Positions 25,901 to 33,138 are shown, numbered from the stretch's first letter. The stretch is DNA of 55,981 nucleotides from an uncultured Elusimicrobiales bacterium (GCA_944325225.1 CALUZQ010000009.1:1-55981), one strand, 5' to 3'. Made by a program: numbers and translations. The notes: a model not told the origin generated them from the sequence alone.

Positions 25901-26395
25901 TTTACCGCCAAAACGCTGGACGGATTTACTTCCAACTGGGCGTCCGTCAAGGCCGAAGCGATGACCGGGCTGACCGCTCCGATGAGCGTAAGCAAAGAAG
26001 AAATTTATCAAAAATACTTCCATGGCCCGTCTTTCCAGGTTCTTGCGGGAATTGTGCGTGTGGATAAACACGCCTCGCTGGCGGTGTACAACACCACTCC
26101 GCGTCCGCAGTGGAACGACGGCCCGCGCACCTTGCTGGCCAACCCGATGTTGATTGAAGCCGCTTTCCAATGCTGCGGTTTCCAGGATATGAGCGTGGAA
26201 CACAAAATGACGCTGCCCGACGGTATCGCCGAAGTAGCGGTGCTTAAAAACCAAGTGCCGCCGGATCAGCTGTACTTGTATGGCGTCAGCCGCGGCAATA
26301 CAGCCGACGGGAAAACCCTGCACGACGCGTATGTGTTTGACGCACAGGGCGAAGTGTGGGTGGAAATCCACGGTTACCAGGCCATCGGCCAGTAA
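16988..26395 (+). CDS. Giant PUFA-synthase-like polyketide/fatty acid synthase (KS-AT-KS-ACPx5-KR-DH)
   Basis: A 3135-residue multidomain synthase in one unbroken frame. Order: KS1 (about 8-465; triad C216 in DAACATS, H350 in EAHGTGT, H389); acyltransferase (about 608-920; FPGQGSQY, S710 in GHSLGE); KS2 (about 997-1510; C1250 in SAACAST, H1398 and H1438, so catalytic rather than a chain-length-factor decoy); five ACPs (about 1600-2190) in Ala/Pro linkers; KR (about 2300-2830; GSGRGIG, Y2723); and DH with double hotdog fold (about 2850-3135; H2887 in LADHAIEGTPYVPG). No enoyl reductase or thioesterase is seen. KS1 and the ACP array resemble PfaA of bacterial PUFA synthases. Each ACP has LGIDT where LGIDS is expected (T1644, T1755, T1878, T2010, T2142). 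The product is unknown, probably an unsaturated or hydroxylated long acyl chain. The start follows TAGGAG. Confidence 0.93.
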   Translation: MKNKNLEPIAIVGIGAIMPGALNKDEFWSNIKEGKYCITEIPASYWDYKLFYSPDHKAEDKLYSKIGGFIPQSFKFNSLKYRIPPQIAKQMDTVQHLAIETTRMALEDSGYDKKEFDHNRTAVIIGNSMGGMKNEMSNTRLNRPFIYEILKNTPSFKSLAPADAQKMLDEMDAGVREKFTPITEDSMPGELANVIPGRVANVFDLHGTNFAVDAACATSLAAIDQAVNGLRMGNFDMAIAGGVDQMMSPSAYIKFCKIGALSDTGSYPFDARANGFVMAEGAGMVILKRLSDAVKDGDRVYAVIRAVGASSDGKGKGITAPNPKGQKLAVEKAFEQLDYTPEAVGLLEAHGTGTRVGDAVELEALTELFGPYVKPGSIGLGSVKSQIGHAKAAAGIASLIKTSLALYNKVLPPSVNFETPNPIVDWATCPFRVITKAEEWKGDKIRRANVSAFGFGGTNFHVAMEEMNDGLLKKSEEAKQQATVSPIQENVSMNSRNAYTLHVPGEKIQSDVLTFSAATKQDLFNVLDKALVAIEYDPTYLPSISYKNHMENPAKFAVTINVESPEKLKEKIAFFKKTASSQDVWEQESLYLRMKGIYPFVPSEIKPKVCFMFPGQGSQYVDMMKDLASKYKVVQDTFDEADRLLMNIIGQNLTDTLWSKPGETKEQIAVREAAIKKTEMTQPAVLTADIAMMRLLSSFGIKPDVVMGHSLGEYAAAVAAGIFDFENGLKAVCTRGKVMSEIKVEDNGKMASIAAPVERVEPELVRISGYVAVANKNCPTQTVIAGASKSIDDAIKMFTDMGIQAVQIPVSHAFHSAIVRPAMPQYRAFLDTLTFNAPKMPITTNVTAEFYPNDPEKIKDLMVTQISHSVEWIKQLQTTYDSGVRLFVECGPKRVLSALASNTLSDKKDIKVLASNHPKKGGIVEFNDLFANLISSGIHLDWKGTDMYGDNSTFNPAFVNWVTGNATPTEKAVGTVQENKVCACKAAPCVSNDNGGKKTVVISGIAAGGPGSWDKIFREGVLDEILSGRNMIEPVSSEVQQKQIDKHVEFVIKSKDGNHRIERLTSPMQAIKLAAKGGAFDLEKEFGLPAKWVRSMDRSFQLAIAAGILALKDAGIPLVLYYKPTSTGGYLPDRWGLPADMIDETGVIFTSAFPVANSMMGDLTKRVTGLLNNKTAKEVRAFCDKFISQISDPALKAEIEAWYQANFKDKEVEPAAFTSEFILKTIIIAHSHFCQWIRARGPATAMSAACASTAQAVAVAQDWIKLGRCKRVIVISADDPTNDNISEWILTAFLASGAATTEADVTKAALPFDRRRNGMIVGMGAVSLIVEDEAEVAKRGMKPLAKLLSTEIANSGFHVTRLDVAHVAQVMNRLVATAEKEYGLNRSDIAKQLVFISHETYTPARGGSASAEAYALKSTFGKDVSSVIVSNTKGFTGHSMGAGLEDAIAVRCLNTGLVPPIANFKEADPELEGITLSKGGHYNFKYALRLAAGFGSQLGMTLLEKMWQEGEPRIADEAKHQAWLKEISGQQAPVLEVVQNTLRIKDNYQHGVKPALVMEGSQAFVDKVNAAHMHAVQPASAPAVQAAPAAVAPAVQPAPAPKAVALDEAAVTKEVVKMVGEKTGYPEDMLDIDLDMEADLGIDTVKQAELFASLREHYGIAQQDGIQLKDYPTIRHCIKFVLANAGKPAAAQAAVAPAPAAAVPAVQPAPAPKAVALDEAAVTKEVVGMVAEKTGYPEDMLDIDLDMEADLGIDTVKQAELFASLREHYGIAQQDGIQLKDYPTIRHCIKFVLANAGKPAAAVQAAPAVQSAPAPVAQPAPVAVSPVVAPAPAAQAAVSLNEESVTKEVVGMVAEKTGYPEDMLELDLDMEADLGIDTVKQAELFAAMREHYGIAQQEGIQLKDYPTIRHCIKFVLANAGKPAAAVQPAPAVQPAPAAVTPAPAPAAQPAPAPVVQAAPAAQPAPALKAVALDEATVTKEIVAMVAEKTGYPEDMLELDLDMEADLGIDTVKQAELFAAMREHYGIAQQEGIQLKDYPTIRHCIKFVLANAGKPAAAVQPAPAVQPAPAAVTPAPAPAAQPAPAPVVQAAPAAQPAPALKAVALDEATVTKEIVAMVAEKTGYPEDMLELDLDMEADLGIDTVKQAELFAAMREHYGIAQQEGIQLKDYPTIRHCINFALANAGGQAAPVAPAAAVVTPAPAPAAQPAPEAPAVQAAPAPVVSAPAAPAPKLAKKPEHVVAEHIGAPQADALITNPTAPVEKHFSLAERPEREGYQGEHCHEKKLRYVTTVADAPLTERENRRLSKDRTILLFADNSQLIKAYQEEFKELGVKYHVFTTLKTRSKNTTIVNWESYEETEAALKDYAAEDPNIQGIVYLLGASIKKFDKKASPHAELTKYVMPLFIALRVFEKGLANRQDADTFFAVNTKIDGNFGYTTKDEFNPIVGALTGGTTCYRKDVYERTGAISKLMDFEPTATPDEMAQKTMDEVLHGDMRLMIGTRDNVRSTILSLPTRLDRSVKHFDLAGKTIIFTGSGRGIGAMLSQKIAAQYHSKIIVLDIIEIQEKTPLWASMNEAELAALKKQIWEDLKADKTQKATPVLLERAFGRVKDSITLYNNLQKLRDLGSEVEYYHCDVMNSSMMKEVCTKIKAKNGRVDGLIHFAGLERSKLIYDKDPAEYYRIFDVKATSFATFLANNIVRDDGFFAFASSIAGKYGNLGQSDYASANDYLAKSALSLSNQGYRAISIAMSAYKNVGMGVRAGVETFLRSNGVDFVDPEDGMQIFLDEIVYGRVPEIVLTGSLGRLDWDHQLKFEWEEIGADEDTGSDDAPKGGSAAPAAPAAPKAAAAVDASKATHFLGNVTSLQKGSEIHLEKEFNLNSDPYLADHAIEGTPYVPGVMGIETFMETATALTGNVPQGLKDVHFYLPIKLLRNRPQAVRVIGKASGNEASMEIESDFINSKGVKMGNTRRHFTAKTLDGFTSNWASVKAEAMTGLTAPMSVSKEEIYQKYFHGPSFQVLAGIVRVDKHASLAVYNTTPRPQWNDGPRTLLANPMLIEAAFQCCGFQDMSVEHKMTLPDGIAEVAVLKNQVPPDQLYLYGVSRGNTADGKTLHDAYVFDAQGEVWVEIHGYQAIGQ
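22634..23510 (+). repeat. 396-bp tandem duplication of the ACP-linker unit
   Basis: The segment from about 22634 recurs at 23030 and again (in part) at 23426, with a constant 396-bp offset (132 codons). The linker and ACP4 are practically identical to the next linker and ACP5; divergence begins only at the end of ACP5 (HCINFA instead of HCIKFV). ACP1 and ACP2 have different spacing (111 and 123 codons) and more base differences. Confidence 0.9.
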
Positions 26396-26409
26396 CCGGC
26401 TGGGGCGAA

Positions 26410-27033
26410 ATGTCCTGCCAAATTAAAGAAGTTGATTTAAACCGTCTGCCTCCGGCCGACGAAATCCTGAGCGAACGGGAACAAGCGTTTTTTCAAACGC
26501 TTCGTTTTCCCAAGCGCAGGGTGGAGTGGCTCGGGGGCAGATTTGCGTTAAAAGAACTGGTGCGCGGACTAACAGGCGCCGAATACAAGGGAATTGAAGT
26601 ACTGCCGCAGCCAACCAGCGGAAAACCCCTGTTAACCGTGGGGGGGACAAACAGCCCGCTGGCCTTTAGCATTACCCACAGCCGCGGCTGGGCGGCAGCC
26701 GCCGTCAGCACGGAAGAACCGTTTCTGGGGATTGATTTGGAAAAAATAGAAATCCGTACGGACGCCTGGGCCCGTGATTTTTTTCATCCGTCCGAACTTA
26801 CCGCAGCGGGGGACGCTTTTTTAACCGCTCTCTGGACGCAAAAAGAGGCGTTGGTAAAACTCCTAGGCACGGGGCTCTCTCTCAACAGTTACGAAGTGCG
26901 CTGTATAGACGGAAAACCGCTTTTTTCCGGGCGGGCCCGGCAAGTGTATGAACAACTGGGTTCTCCGGCCATTACCCTGCAGACTGCCGAGCGAATACCC
27001 GGGTTTATGTTTACGCTGGCCTGCGGGCACTGA
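26410..27033 (+). CDS. Sfp-type 4'-phosphopantetheinyl transferase
   Basis: A 207-residue PPTase that transfers phosphopantetheine from CoA to carrier domains. Motifs: GIDLEKIE with metal ligands D109 and E111, and WTQKEALVKLLGTG (W142, K145, E146, K150). FSITHSRG near residue 87 matches the CoA-binding region. It lies 14 nt behind the synthase stop, so it most likely serves that enzyme's five carrier domains. Start at 26410, preceded by GGGG; an upstream in-frame start inside the synthase gene (26356) is less likely. Confidence 0.93.
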   Translation: MSCQIKEVDLNRLPPADEILSEREQAFFQTLRFPKRRVEWLGGRFALKELVRGLTGAEYKGIEVLPQPTSGKPLLTVGGTNSPLAFSITHSRGWAAAAVSTEEPFLGIDLEKIEIRTDAWARDFFHPSELTAAGDAFLTALWTQKEALVKLLGTGLSLNSYEVRCIDGKPLFSGRARQVYEQLGSPAITLQTAERIPGFMFTLACGH

Positions 27034-27060
27034 ACCTTATTATTTAGTAAAATATAAGGT
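27034..27060. promoter_or_regulatory. Inverted repeat around a -10 box, possible operator of the carboxyltransferase gene
   Basis: ACCTTAT (27034-27040), 13 nt, ATAAGGT (27054-27060), with TAAAAT in between. It starts right after the PPTase stop codon and 21 nt before the next ATG. Confidence 0.4.
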
Positions 27061-27080
27061 ATATAGGTTTCGGAGGGACT

Positions 27081-28685
27081 ATGATTGAACTCTTTGAAGA
27101 TCCCAGACAGGACAAGCCGTCGGACCAGCCGGCTCCGGCCAGCTTGGTAAAATTTCGGCAAGTTTCCCAGGACGCCTTAAAAGGCGCCGGCGAGCAGCGC
27201 ATCAAAGCCCAAAAAGACAAAGGCAAGATGACCGCCCGGGAACGCATTTCCTATCTGTTGGATAAAGACAGCTTTCTGGAAATCAAAAGTTTAATGGAAA
27301 GCTCTTGCAGCGATTTCGGTATTAAAGACAAACATATTAAAGGCGACGGCGTAATCACTGGGTTTGGCCGCATCAACGGCCGCGAAGTGGCGCTGTTTGC
27401 CCAGGATTTTACGCAGTTGGGCGGTTCGCTCGGTTTGGCGCACGCTAAAAAAATTGCCGCACTGATGGACCGGGCGTTGGAAGCCAAAATTCCGGTCATC
27501 GGATTGTATGATTCGGGCGGGGCGCGTATCCAGGAAGGGGTGGACAGCTTAAACGGATACGGCGAAATTTTCTACCGCAATGTAAAGGCCTCCGGCGTAA
27601 TCCCGCAGATTTCCGTTATTTTAGGCCCCTGCGCGGGTGGTGCGGCGTATTCCCCGGCGCTGACGGATTTTATTTTTATGGTGGAAGGCATCAGCCATAT
27701 GTTCATTACCGGCCCCGGTGCCGTAAAGGCCGCCACCGGCGAGGAAGTGGATTTTGACACCTTGGGAGGTTCCCGTCCGCACAGCGAAAAAAGCGGCGTG
27801 TGCCAGTTTGTAGCTAAGTCCGAGCAGGACTGCTTCCGCCAAGTGCGCGAGCTGCTTTCTTTCCTGCCGCAAAATTGTGAAGAAAGACCGCCGCTAGATA
27901 CCACCAGCGATTTAGTCGGCCGCAGCGTGCCGGTGCTGGAACGCGTGTGCGAGATGGACCCGAAAAAGGCCTTCCGCATTCATCATGTTATTTGGCGCTT
28001 GGCCGATGATTACGGATTCTTTGAAATTCACCAAAATTTTGCCAAAAATGTGGTTACGGGTTTTATCCGTTTGGGCGGGCAGGTGGTCGGCGTAGTAGCC
28101 AATAACCCGGCTTGCCTGGGCGGCGCCTTGGACAGCGACGCCAGCGATAAAGCCGCCCGTTTTATCCGCTTTTTAAACGCCTTTAATATCCCGTTATTGA
28201 CCCTGGTAGATACCGGCGGTTATTTGCCCGGCGTACAGCAGGAACACGGCGGTATTATCCGCCACGGAGCCAAACTGCTTTATGCTTATTCCGAGGCATC
28301 TATCCCCAAAGTAACGCTGGTGCTTCGCAAAGCGTACGGCGGTGCGTATATTGCGATGGGTTCCAAATACCTGCGCGGGGATTTCAATTTTGCGTTCCCC
28401 AGTGCGGAAATTGCCGTTATGGGCCCGCGCGGTGCGGTGGAAATTCTGTATTCGCGCGATTTAAAAGCCGAAACCGATGAAACCAAAAAGGAAGCGCTCA
28501 AACAGAAAATGACGCAGGAATATTCCGATAAGTTTGCTTCCCCTTATCAGGCGGCAACCAACGGATCTATTGACGAAATTATTGAGCCCGCCGAAGCGCG
28601 TACGAAAATTATCCGCGCTTTTGAGGTGCTTAAAAACAAGCGTGATCCGCGCAAGAACCCGCGCAAAGGCAATATTCCGCTGTAA
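27081..28685 (+). CDS. Acyl-CoA carboxylase carboxyltransferase subunit (PccB/MmdA family)
   Basis: A 534-residue carboxyltransferase with the full two-crotonase-domain length. Signatures: MTARERISYLLD, FAQDFTQLGGSLG, YDSGGARIQEGVDSL, GPCAGGAAYSPALTDF in the N half and NPACLGGALDSDASDKAARF, VDTGGYLPG, RKAYGGAYIAMGSK in the C half. It moves CO2 from carboxybiotin to an acyl-CoA (acetyl-, propionyl-) or, in decarboxylases, the reverse. No biotin carboxylase, biotin carrier or sodium-pump subunit is in the window. Position behind the synthase and PPTase suggests it makes malonyl- or methylmalonyl-CoA for that assembly line; this is inference. Start follows CGGAGGGA. Confidence 0.9.
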   Translation: MIELFEDPRQDKPSDQPAPASLVKFRQVSQDALKGAGEQRIKAQKDKGKMTARERISYLLDKDSFLEIKSLMESSCSDFGIKDKHIKGDGVITGFGRINGREVALFAQDFTQLGGSLGLAHAKKIAALMDRALEAKIPVIGLYDSGGARIQEGVDSLNGYGEIFYRNVKASGVIPQISVILGPCAGGAAYSPALTDFIFMVEGISHMFITGPGAVKAATGEEVDFDTLGGSRPHSEKSGVCQFVAKSEQDCFRQVRELLSFLPQNCEERPPLDTTSDLVGRSVPVLERVCEMDPKKAFRIHHVIWRLADDYGFFEIHQNFAKNVVTGFIRLGGQVVGVVANNPACLGGALDSDASDKAARFIRFLNAFNIPLLTLVDTGGYLPGVQQEHGGIIRHGAKLLYAYSEASIPKVTLVLRKAYGGAYIAMGSKYLRGDFNFAFPSAEIAVMGPRGAVEILYSRDLKAETDETKKEALKQKMTQEYSDKFASPYQAATNGSIDEIIEPAEARTKIIRAFEVLKNKRDPRKNPRKGNIPL

Positions 28686-28701
28686 GAGGCGGTTCTATTT
28701 A

Positions 28702-28731
28702 AAAACCCCGCGGTGAAAACCGCGGGGTTTT
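28702..28731 (+). terminator. Intrinsic terminator of the synthase cluster
   Basis: Perfect 13-bp stem AAAACCCCGCGGT / ACCGCGGGGTTTT (28702-28714 with 28719-28731), loop GAAA. From 28732 to 28955 no gene is supported. Confidence 0.92.
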
Positions 28732-28955
28732 GTGTTTGGGGCCGGAAATATGGCGCGGGCTTGGGGCATAGCTCTTTCCCGGCGGATAAATTTTTAGCCC
28801 GCGCCGCGGCGGGAAGTAATTCTTTGCTAGCCGGTATCCGCCAAAAAGCGGGTGTTTATCACGCAACCGCTTGGCAGAATCGGCCGGCTGCCTGGGGAAA
28901 TTTTGCGAAAAGCCAAAAGGGGCTGAGATTGCCGCATCTGCTGAAAAGGACTTGA

Positions 28956-28980
28956 AAACCCCCGCTTGAAAGCGGGGGGA
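28956..28980 (-). terminator. Intrinsic terminator of the malQ operon
   Basis: Minus-strand stem CCCCCGCTT / AAGCGGGGG (28959-28967 with 28970-28978), then TTTTC. Confidence 0.82.
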
Positions 28981-29021
28981 TAAAAACACCAGGCGCCGGC
29001 TGGCGTAGGCAGGTCGCGGAT

Positions 29022-31700
29022 TTACCGGTTGGCGTTTTGAATCATTTGCCGCACCTTTTGGTTGAAAGAGTGCTCGGTCAGCAGCTGTTCCAGCGAAAGA
29101 GGCATCCGGTAGCGCCAGTAGTGGTGCGGATTGGCGGGGATATTGATGCGTTCCTCGGCGGGATTGGCAGCCCGCAGCGATTCGTCCATAGCCGACCAAT
29201 CCTGCCAGGAAATCAACGCCAGCATGGACGGGCTTTCCAGGTGCAGCTGCAGTATTTGGGCGCAGGTTTCCGGGTCGGCCTCGGCGGGGGCTTGGCCCGG
29301 TTTTTGCAGCACTTCATTCCAAAACCGTTGGGTCAGCGCCGGCGCTTCTTGCCACCAGCCGCGCAGGACGGACATATCATGCGTGGACGGCGTTGCCACC
29401 GAAAGATAAGGATATTTTTTCGTATCGGCAAAGGTTTCGCCCAGCCGTTTAGGCATGCGCTGTATTTCTAAGGAAAGCATTTGCAGGGCTTCCAGTACGC
29501 CGGGTACGCAGGCCGGAATCATACCCAAATCCTCGGCGCACGGGAGCATGCGGGTAGCTTGCGTGAGTGCGGGGAGTTTTTTAAGGGCTTCTTCCTGCCA
29601 GAATTGGTTATGGCGGCGGTAGAAGTATTCGTTATAAAGCCGCGTGAACGCTTCTTTTTCCGGTGCGTTTAAACTGCGGAAGGCCGAATCCGCCAGCGCG
29701 CCGATGCGCGGGTGATAGCGAGCGGGATTTTGATGATCCGGCACGAATAATACATTGGCCGCCAGGGCATAGAGCCCCTCTTTTAAACGGAGCGATTTTT
29801 CGTCGGTTTTCCCGGCGAAGGCGGCTTCTATTTTGCGCTGGGTGTCATACTCCGGCTGTAAATCATATAGACCTCCGGCCGCGGGGACAAGGTATTTTTT
29901 CTTGGCGGTTTCCGCCAAATCGCCCAGTTTTTCAAATAATACCTGGTCGGAAATGTACGGACGCAAAAATTCCGTATTAAATGGGAAACCGAAATTCTCT
30001 ATTTCCTCGGCAGACAAAGGTAATCCCGGCGAAAATTGCCCCAAAATGCCTTGTACGCTGTGCAGCGGAATTTCCCAAATGCGAAAGAATCCCAGCACAT
30101 GGTCAATGCGGTAACTGTCAAAGTATTGCGCCAGGTGTGTAAAGCGCCGTTCCCACCAGCGGTAACCGTCTAATACCATAGTGTCCCAGTTATAAGTGGG
30201 GAATCCCCAGTTTTGCCCGGTTGGGGAAAAATCGTCCGGCGGGGCGCCGGCTTGGGCGCTTAAGTGAAACAGGTTCCGCTCGGCCCATGCGTCGGCGCTG
30301 TGGGGGGAAACCCCAATGGGGATATCCCCTTTCAAAATAATTCCTTGTTGCCGGGCATATTGGGCGGCCTGCAGCAGCTGGGTGTGCAGCAGGTATTGGA
30401 CATAATACCAAAAGCAAACTTCGTCATAATCGCGGTTGGCGGGCGAACAGAAGTGTTCCATATCGGTCCGCGTGTAAAAAGAAAATTGCGGCCACCTATT
30501 AAAATCGGCGGTGTGGTACCGGTCCCGCAGTACGCAGAACATAGCATAGGGCTCCAGCCAGGATTTGTTGGCTTCATAAAAATTCATAAATGCGGCCGAT
30601 TCCAACACTTTTTTGCCTTCCTGACGAAATGCGTCTTTCAACCGTTCAGTTTTAAGCTGCAGCACGGCTTCGTAATCCAGCTGAGGCAATGCATTTAATT
30701 CCTGGCGGCGTTTTTCCAGGCGTTTGGCGGTGTTTTTATCGGCGGGTTCCGGCAGGGAGCGCAAATCAGCATAGAGCGGGTGCAGGGCAAAGACGGACAC
30801 CTCATTATAGGGATAGGAATCCTGCCAGGTACGGGTAAGGGTCGTGTCGTTAACCGGCAGCAGCTGCAACACGCGCTGGCCGGTTTGTACTGCCCAGTCG
30901 GTTAGGGTTTTGAGGTCGCCGAAATCGCCTACGCCCCAGTCCTCTTGCGAGCGGAGCGCAAAAACCGGGAGCACCGTTCCGGCGGCGCGCAAAAAATCCT
31001 CTTTGCCAAATACTGGCCGCAGGTCGTTTTCGGCCCATACTTGGTTTTTTTGGATATCAGGGGCGTAAAGAAGGCGGTTGGGGCCTGTTTCCCACAGTAC
31101 GGTTTGCGGCGTTTTTACAATAAACTTATATTCCAGCGGGAAGGTCAATTCGTCGGCATTAAGCGAGAGCTGCCATTCGTTAAATTCACCCTCCGTCATC
31201 GGCAGGGCCTGCTCGGGATTCCAGCCGCCCAGCTGCGGGTCGGAACCGCATACAAACAGTTGGTTGGTGCCGGGCTGCGGCGTTTGAGCGCGCAGCAGCA
31301 AGGTGCGCGGAAATAATTTTATCGGCTGGGAAGGATTATTTTGGCGGGGCAGCAGTACATCGGTCGCGGCGGAAGAGTACAGCCAGCTGGCGGCAGGCAG
31401 GTCGCGCCATAAATCGTGGAGCCGATATTCCTCCGCCGCCGGATCGGTATATATATGCCGCGCAACGCTGTGCCATTCCCGGCGGATTACCCGGGATCCG
31501 TTTCGTACCTCGTAATGATAGCACATTTCCGCCGGCTGTTTGAGAAGGAGCTGGATTTCTCCGGTCCAATTTTCGCCGTCTTTCGTAGAAAGCGGAATGT
31601 TGATTTTCCGCTCGTTCGCCGCTGCATGAGCCCGGTACAACAGCACATGGAGAGTTTCTTCGCTGGTCGTTTTATAGGGCAGGTGGAAAATCAGTTTCAT
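29022..31700 (-). CDS. malQ: 4-alpha-glucanotransferase (GH77) with N-terminal starch-binding domains
   Basis: An 892-residue amylomaltase that disproportionates maltodextrins and releases glucose. Residues 1-235 carry two CBM20-like starch-binding modules; the second contains VCGSDPQLGGWNP. The GH77 domain (about 240-892) starts with QEDWGVGDFGDLKTL and includes SYRIDHVLGFFRIWEIP, CAEDLGMIP and TPSTHDMSVLRGWW. The long form with tandem CBM20 is the type found in Bacteroidetes and plant DPE2. Its ATG overlaps the stop of the upstream transporter gene by 4 nt, coupling sugar uptake with maltodextrin use. Confidence 0.95.
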   Translation of the reverse strand: MKLIFHLPYKTTSEETLHVLLYRAHAAANERKINIPLSTKDGENWTGEIQLLLKQPAEMCYHYEVRNGSRVIRREWHSVARHIYTDPAAEEYRLHDLWRDLPAASWLYSSAATDVLLPRQNNPSQPIKLFPRTLLLRAQTPQPGTNQLFVCGSDPQLGGWNPEQALPMTEGEFNEWQLSLNADELTFPLEYKFIVKTPQTVLWETGPNRLLYAPDIQKNQVWAENDLRPVFGKEDFLRAAGTVLPVFALRSQEDWGVGDFGDLKTLTDWAVQTGQRVLQLLPVNDTTLTRTWQDSYPYNEVSVFALHPLYADLRSLPEPADKNTAKRLEKRRQELNALPQLDYEAVLQLKTERLKDAFRQEGKKVLESAAFMNFYEANKSWLEPYAMFCVLRDRYHTADFNRWPQFSFYTRTDMEHFCSPANRDYDEVCFWYYVQYLLHTQLLQAAQYARQQGIILKGDIPIGVSPHSADAWAERNLFHLSAQAGAPPDDFSPTGQNWGFPTYNWDTMVLDGYRWWERRFTHLAQYFDSYRIDHVLGFFRIWEIPLHSVQGILGQFSPGLPLSAEEIENFGFPFNTEFLRPYISDQVLFEKLGDLAETAKKKYLVPAAGGLYDLQPEYDTQRKIEAAFAGKTDEKSLRLKEGLYALAANVLFVPDHQNPARYHPRIGALADSAFRSLNAPEKEAFTRLYNEYFYRRHNQFWQEEALKKLPALTQATRMLPCAEDLGMIPACVPGVLEALQMLSLEIQRMPKRLGETFADTKKYPYLSVATPSTHDMSVLRGWWQEAPALTQRFWNEVLQKPGQAPAEADPETCAQILQLHLESPSMLALISWQDWSAMDESLRAANPAEERINIPANPHHYWRYRMPLSLEQLLTEHSFNQKVRQMIQNANR

Positions 31701-33028
31701 ACATGACCTCCGTGCAATTTTTGGTCCTTTACCCGGCAGGTAAAAGCCGCGGCCAGGAATAAGCTAATCCCTCCTACCCCAACGGCGGCTATGGCGCTTC
31801 CGCCCAGCAGATATTTCATAAACGGGCCAAAGAACAGGTTGACGCAAATTTGCGGAATGACAATGAAGAAATTAAACACCCCCATATAAAAGCCCATCTT
31901 CTCCGCCGGAAGGGCATTGGATAATAACGCATAAGGCATAGACAAAATACTGCTCCAGGCAATGCCTACGCACACCATGGGGAAAATTAAGCCCATTTTG
32001 GTAAATTCTACGCCCAGCAGCGTCAGCCCCAGCGAACCCAAACCCAGGGCGCCTACCGTTAAGCACACGATATGAATGGCCTTGGCGGAAAATTTAGTGC
32101 TCAGCCACAATAAAGCAAAGGAAAACACAAACGCCACCCCGTTGTAGATGCCAAAGCAGGAACTGCCCCAGTTGGCGGCGGCTTCGTATTGGGGGGTACC
32201 CGGTACGGCGTGAAAAACACCTGAGGCAATCCCCGGTGTAAAATAGACCCACATCACCATAAATGCCGCCCAGGTAAAAAATTGTACCACGGCCAGCCGG
32301 CGCATAGTGGAAGGCATGTTGAGTATGGCGTGGAACATTTCCGAGAGTGTTTTTCTGATGCTGAGCGTCTGCTTTTGTAAATTTTTAAACGCTTCCATAT
32401 CGGCCGGAGGATATTCGGGCGTGGTTTTGACGGTGGCTAAAATAGCCGCCAGCAGAACGCCGGCGCCAATGTAAAAAGAATATTTAACCGTGTTGGGAAT
32501 ATGCCCCAAAGGCGCTTCGGTGCTGACTCCCAGCGAAGTTAAAATCTGCGGCAAAAACGAAGCAATCACCGCGCCGGCGCCAATCATCACGCTTTGCATG
32601 GCATAGCCGGTTTTGCGTTGTTCTTCCGGCAATAAATCGCCCACAAATGCGCGGAAAGGTTCCATGCTTACATTGACCGAAGTATCCAGCACCCACAGCG
32701 CAATAACCGCCATCCATACCGCCGAACTTTGCGGCATTAAAATAAGGGCTATGACGGAAAAAATCGCACCGCCCAAAAAATAAGGCCGTCTGCGGCCCAG
32801 CCGGCACCAGGTGCGGTCGCTGAAATAACCCACCAGCGGCTGTACTAATAATCCCGTTACCGGCGCAGCCAGCCATAACAGCGGGATTTGGTCCTCCTGC
32901 GCTCCCAACCGGGAATAAATGGCGCTCATATTGCCCATTTGCAGGGCCCAGCCAAACTGGATGCCAAAGAATCCCAGGCACATATACATAATTTGCAGAA
33001 AAGTTTTTTGTGGCTGCTGCGTGTTCAT
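31697..33028 (-). CDS. MFS sugar transporter (SLC45/GPH-like, probable maltose/maltodextrin)
   Basis: A 443-residue carrier with about 12 membrane helices. GYFSDRTWCRLGRRRPYFLGG is the MFS loop 2-3 motif, and SVNVSMEPFRAFVGDLLPEEQR is typical of the SLC45/sucrose-maltose branch. The 4-nt overlap with malQ supports maltose or maltodextrin uptake. Start ATG at 33028 follows CGGAGGCG; TATAAT (minus strand, about 33060-33065) and a 12-bp palindrome are upstream. Confidence 0.85.
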   Translation of the reverse strand: MNTQQPQKTFLQIMYMCLGFFGIQFGWALQMGNMSAIYSRLGAQEDQIPLLWLAAPVTGLLVQPLVGYFSDRTWCRLGRRRPYFLGGAIFSVIALILMPQSSAVWMAVIALWVLDTSVNVSMEPFRAFVGDLLPEEQRKTGYAMQSVMIGAGAVIASFLPQILTSLGVSTEAPLGHIPNTVKYSFYIGAGVLLAAILATVKTTPEYPPADMEAFKNLQKQTLSIRKTLSEMFHAILNMPSTMRRLAVVQFFTWAAFMVMWVYFTPGIASGVFHAVPGTPQYEAAANWGSSCFGIYNGVAFVFSFALLWLSTKFSAKAIHIVCLTVGALGLGSLGLTLLGVEFTKMGLIFPMVCVGIAWSSILSMPYALLSNALPAEKMGFYMGVFNFFIVIPQICVNLFFGPFMKYLLGGSAIAAVGVGGISLFLAAAFTCRVKDQKLHGGHV

Positions 33029-33071
33029 ATCGCCTCCGTAAATTGAGTAAACTACTTCCCATTATAACACT

Positions 33072-33083
33072 ATTTAGCTAAAT
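33072..33083. promoter_or_regulatory. Palindrome next to the MFS-malQ promoter
   Basis: ATTTAGCTAAAT, perfect 12-bp palindrome, about 6 nt upstream of the minus-strand TATAAT. Possible repressor or activator site. Confidence 0.35.
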
Positions 33084-33138
33084 CCGCGCGGGGGAAATTT
33101 TACGATAAAACGGGCTGGAGCAGAAACGAAAAGTTTGA

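Noticed and set aside
28713..28955. 80-codon ORF after the carboxyltransferase
   Set aside because: It begins inside a perfect terminator hairpin, has no RBS and an odd composition, and no similarity was recognised.
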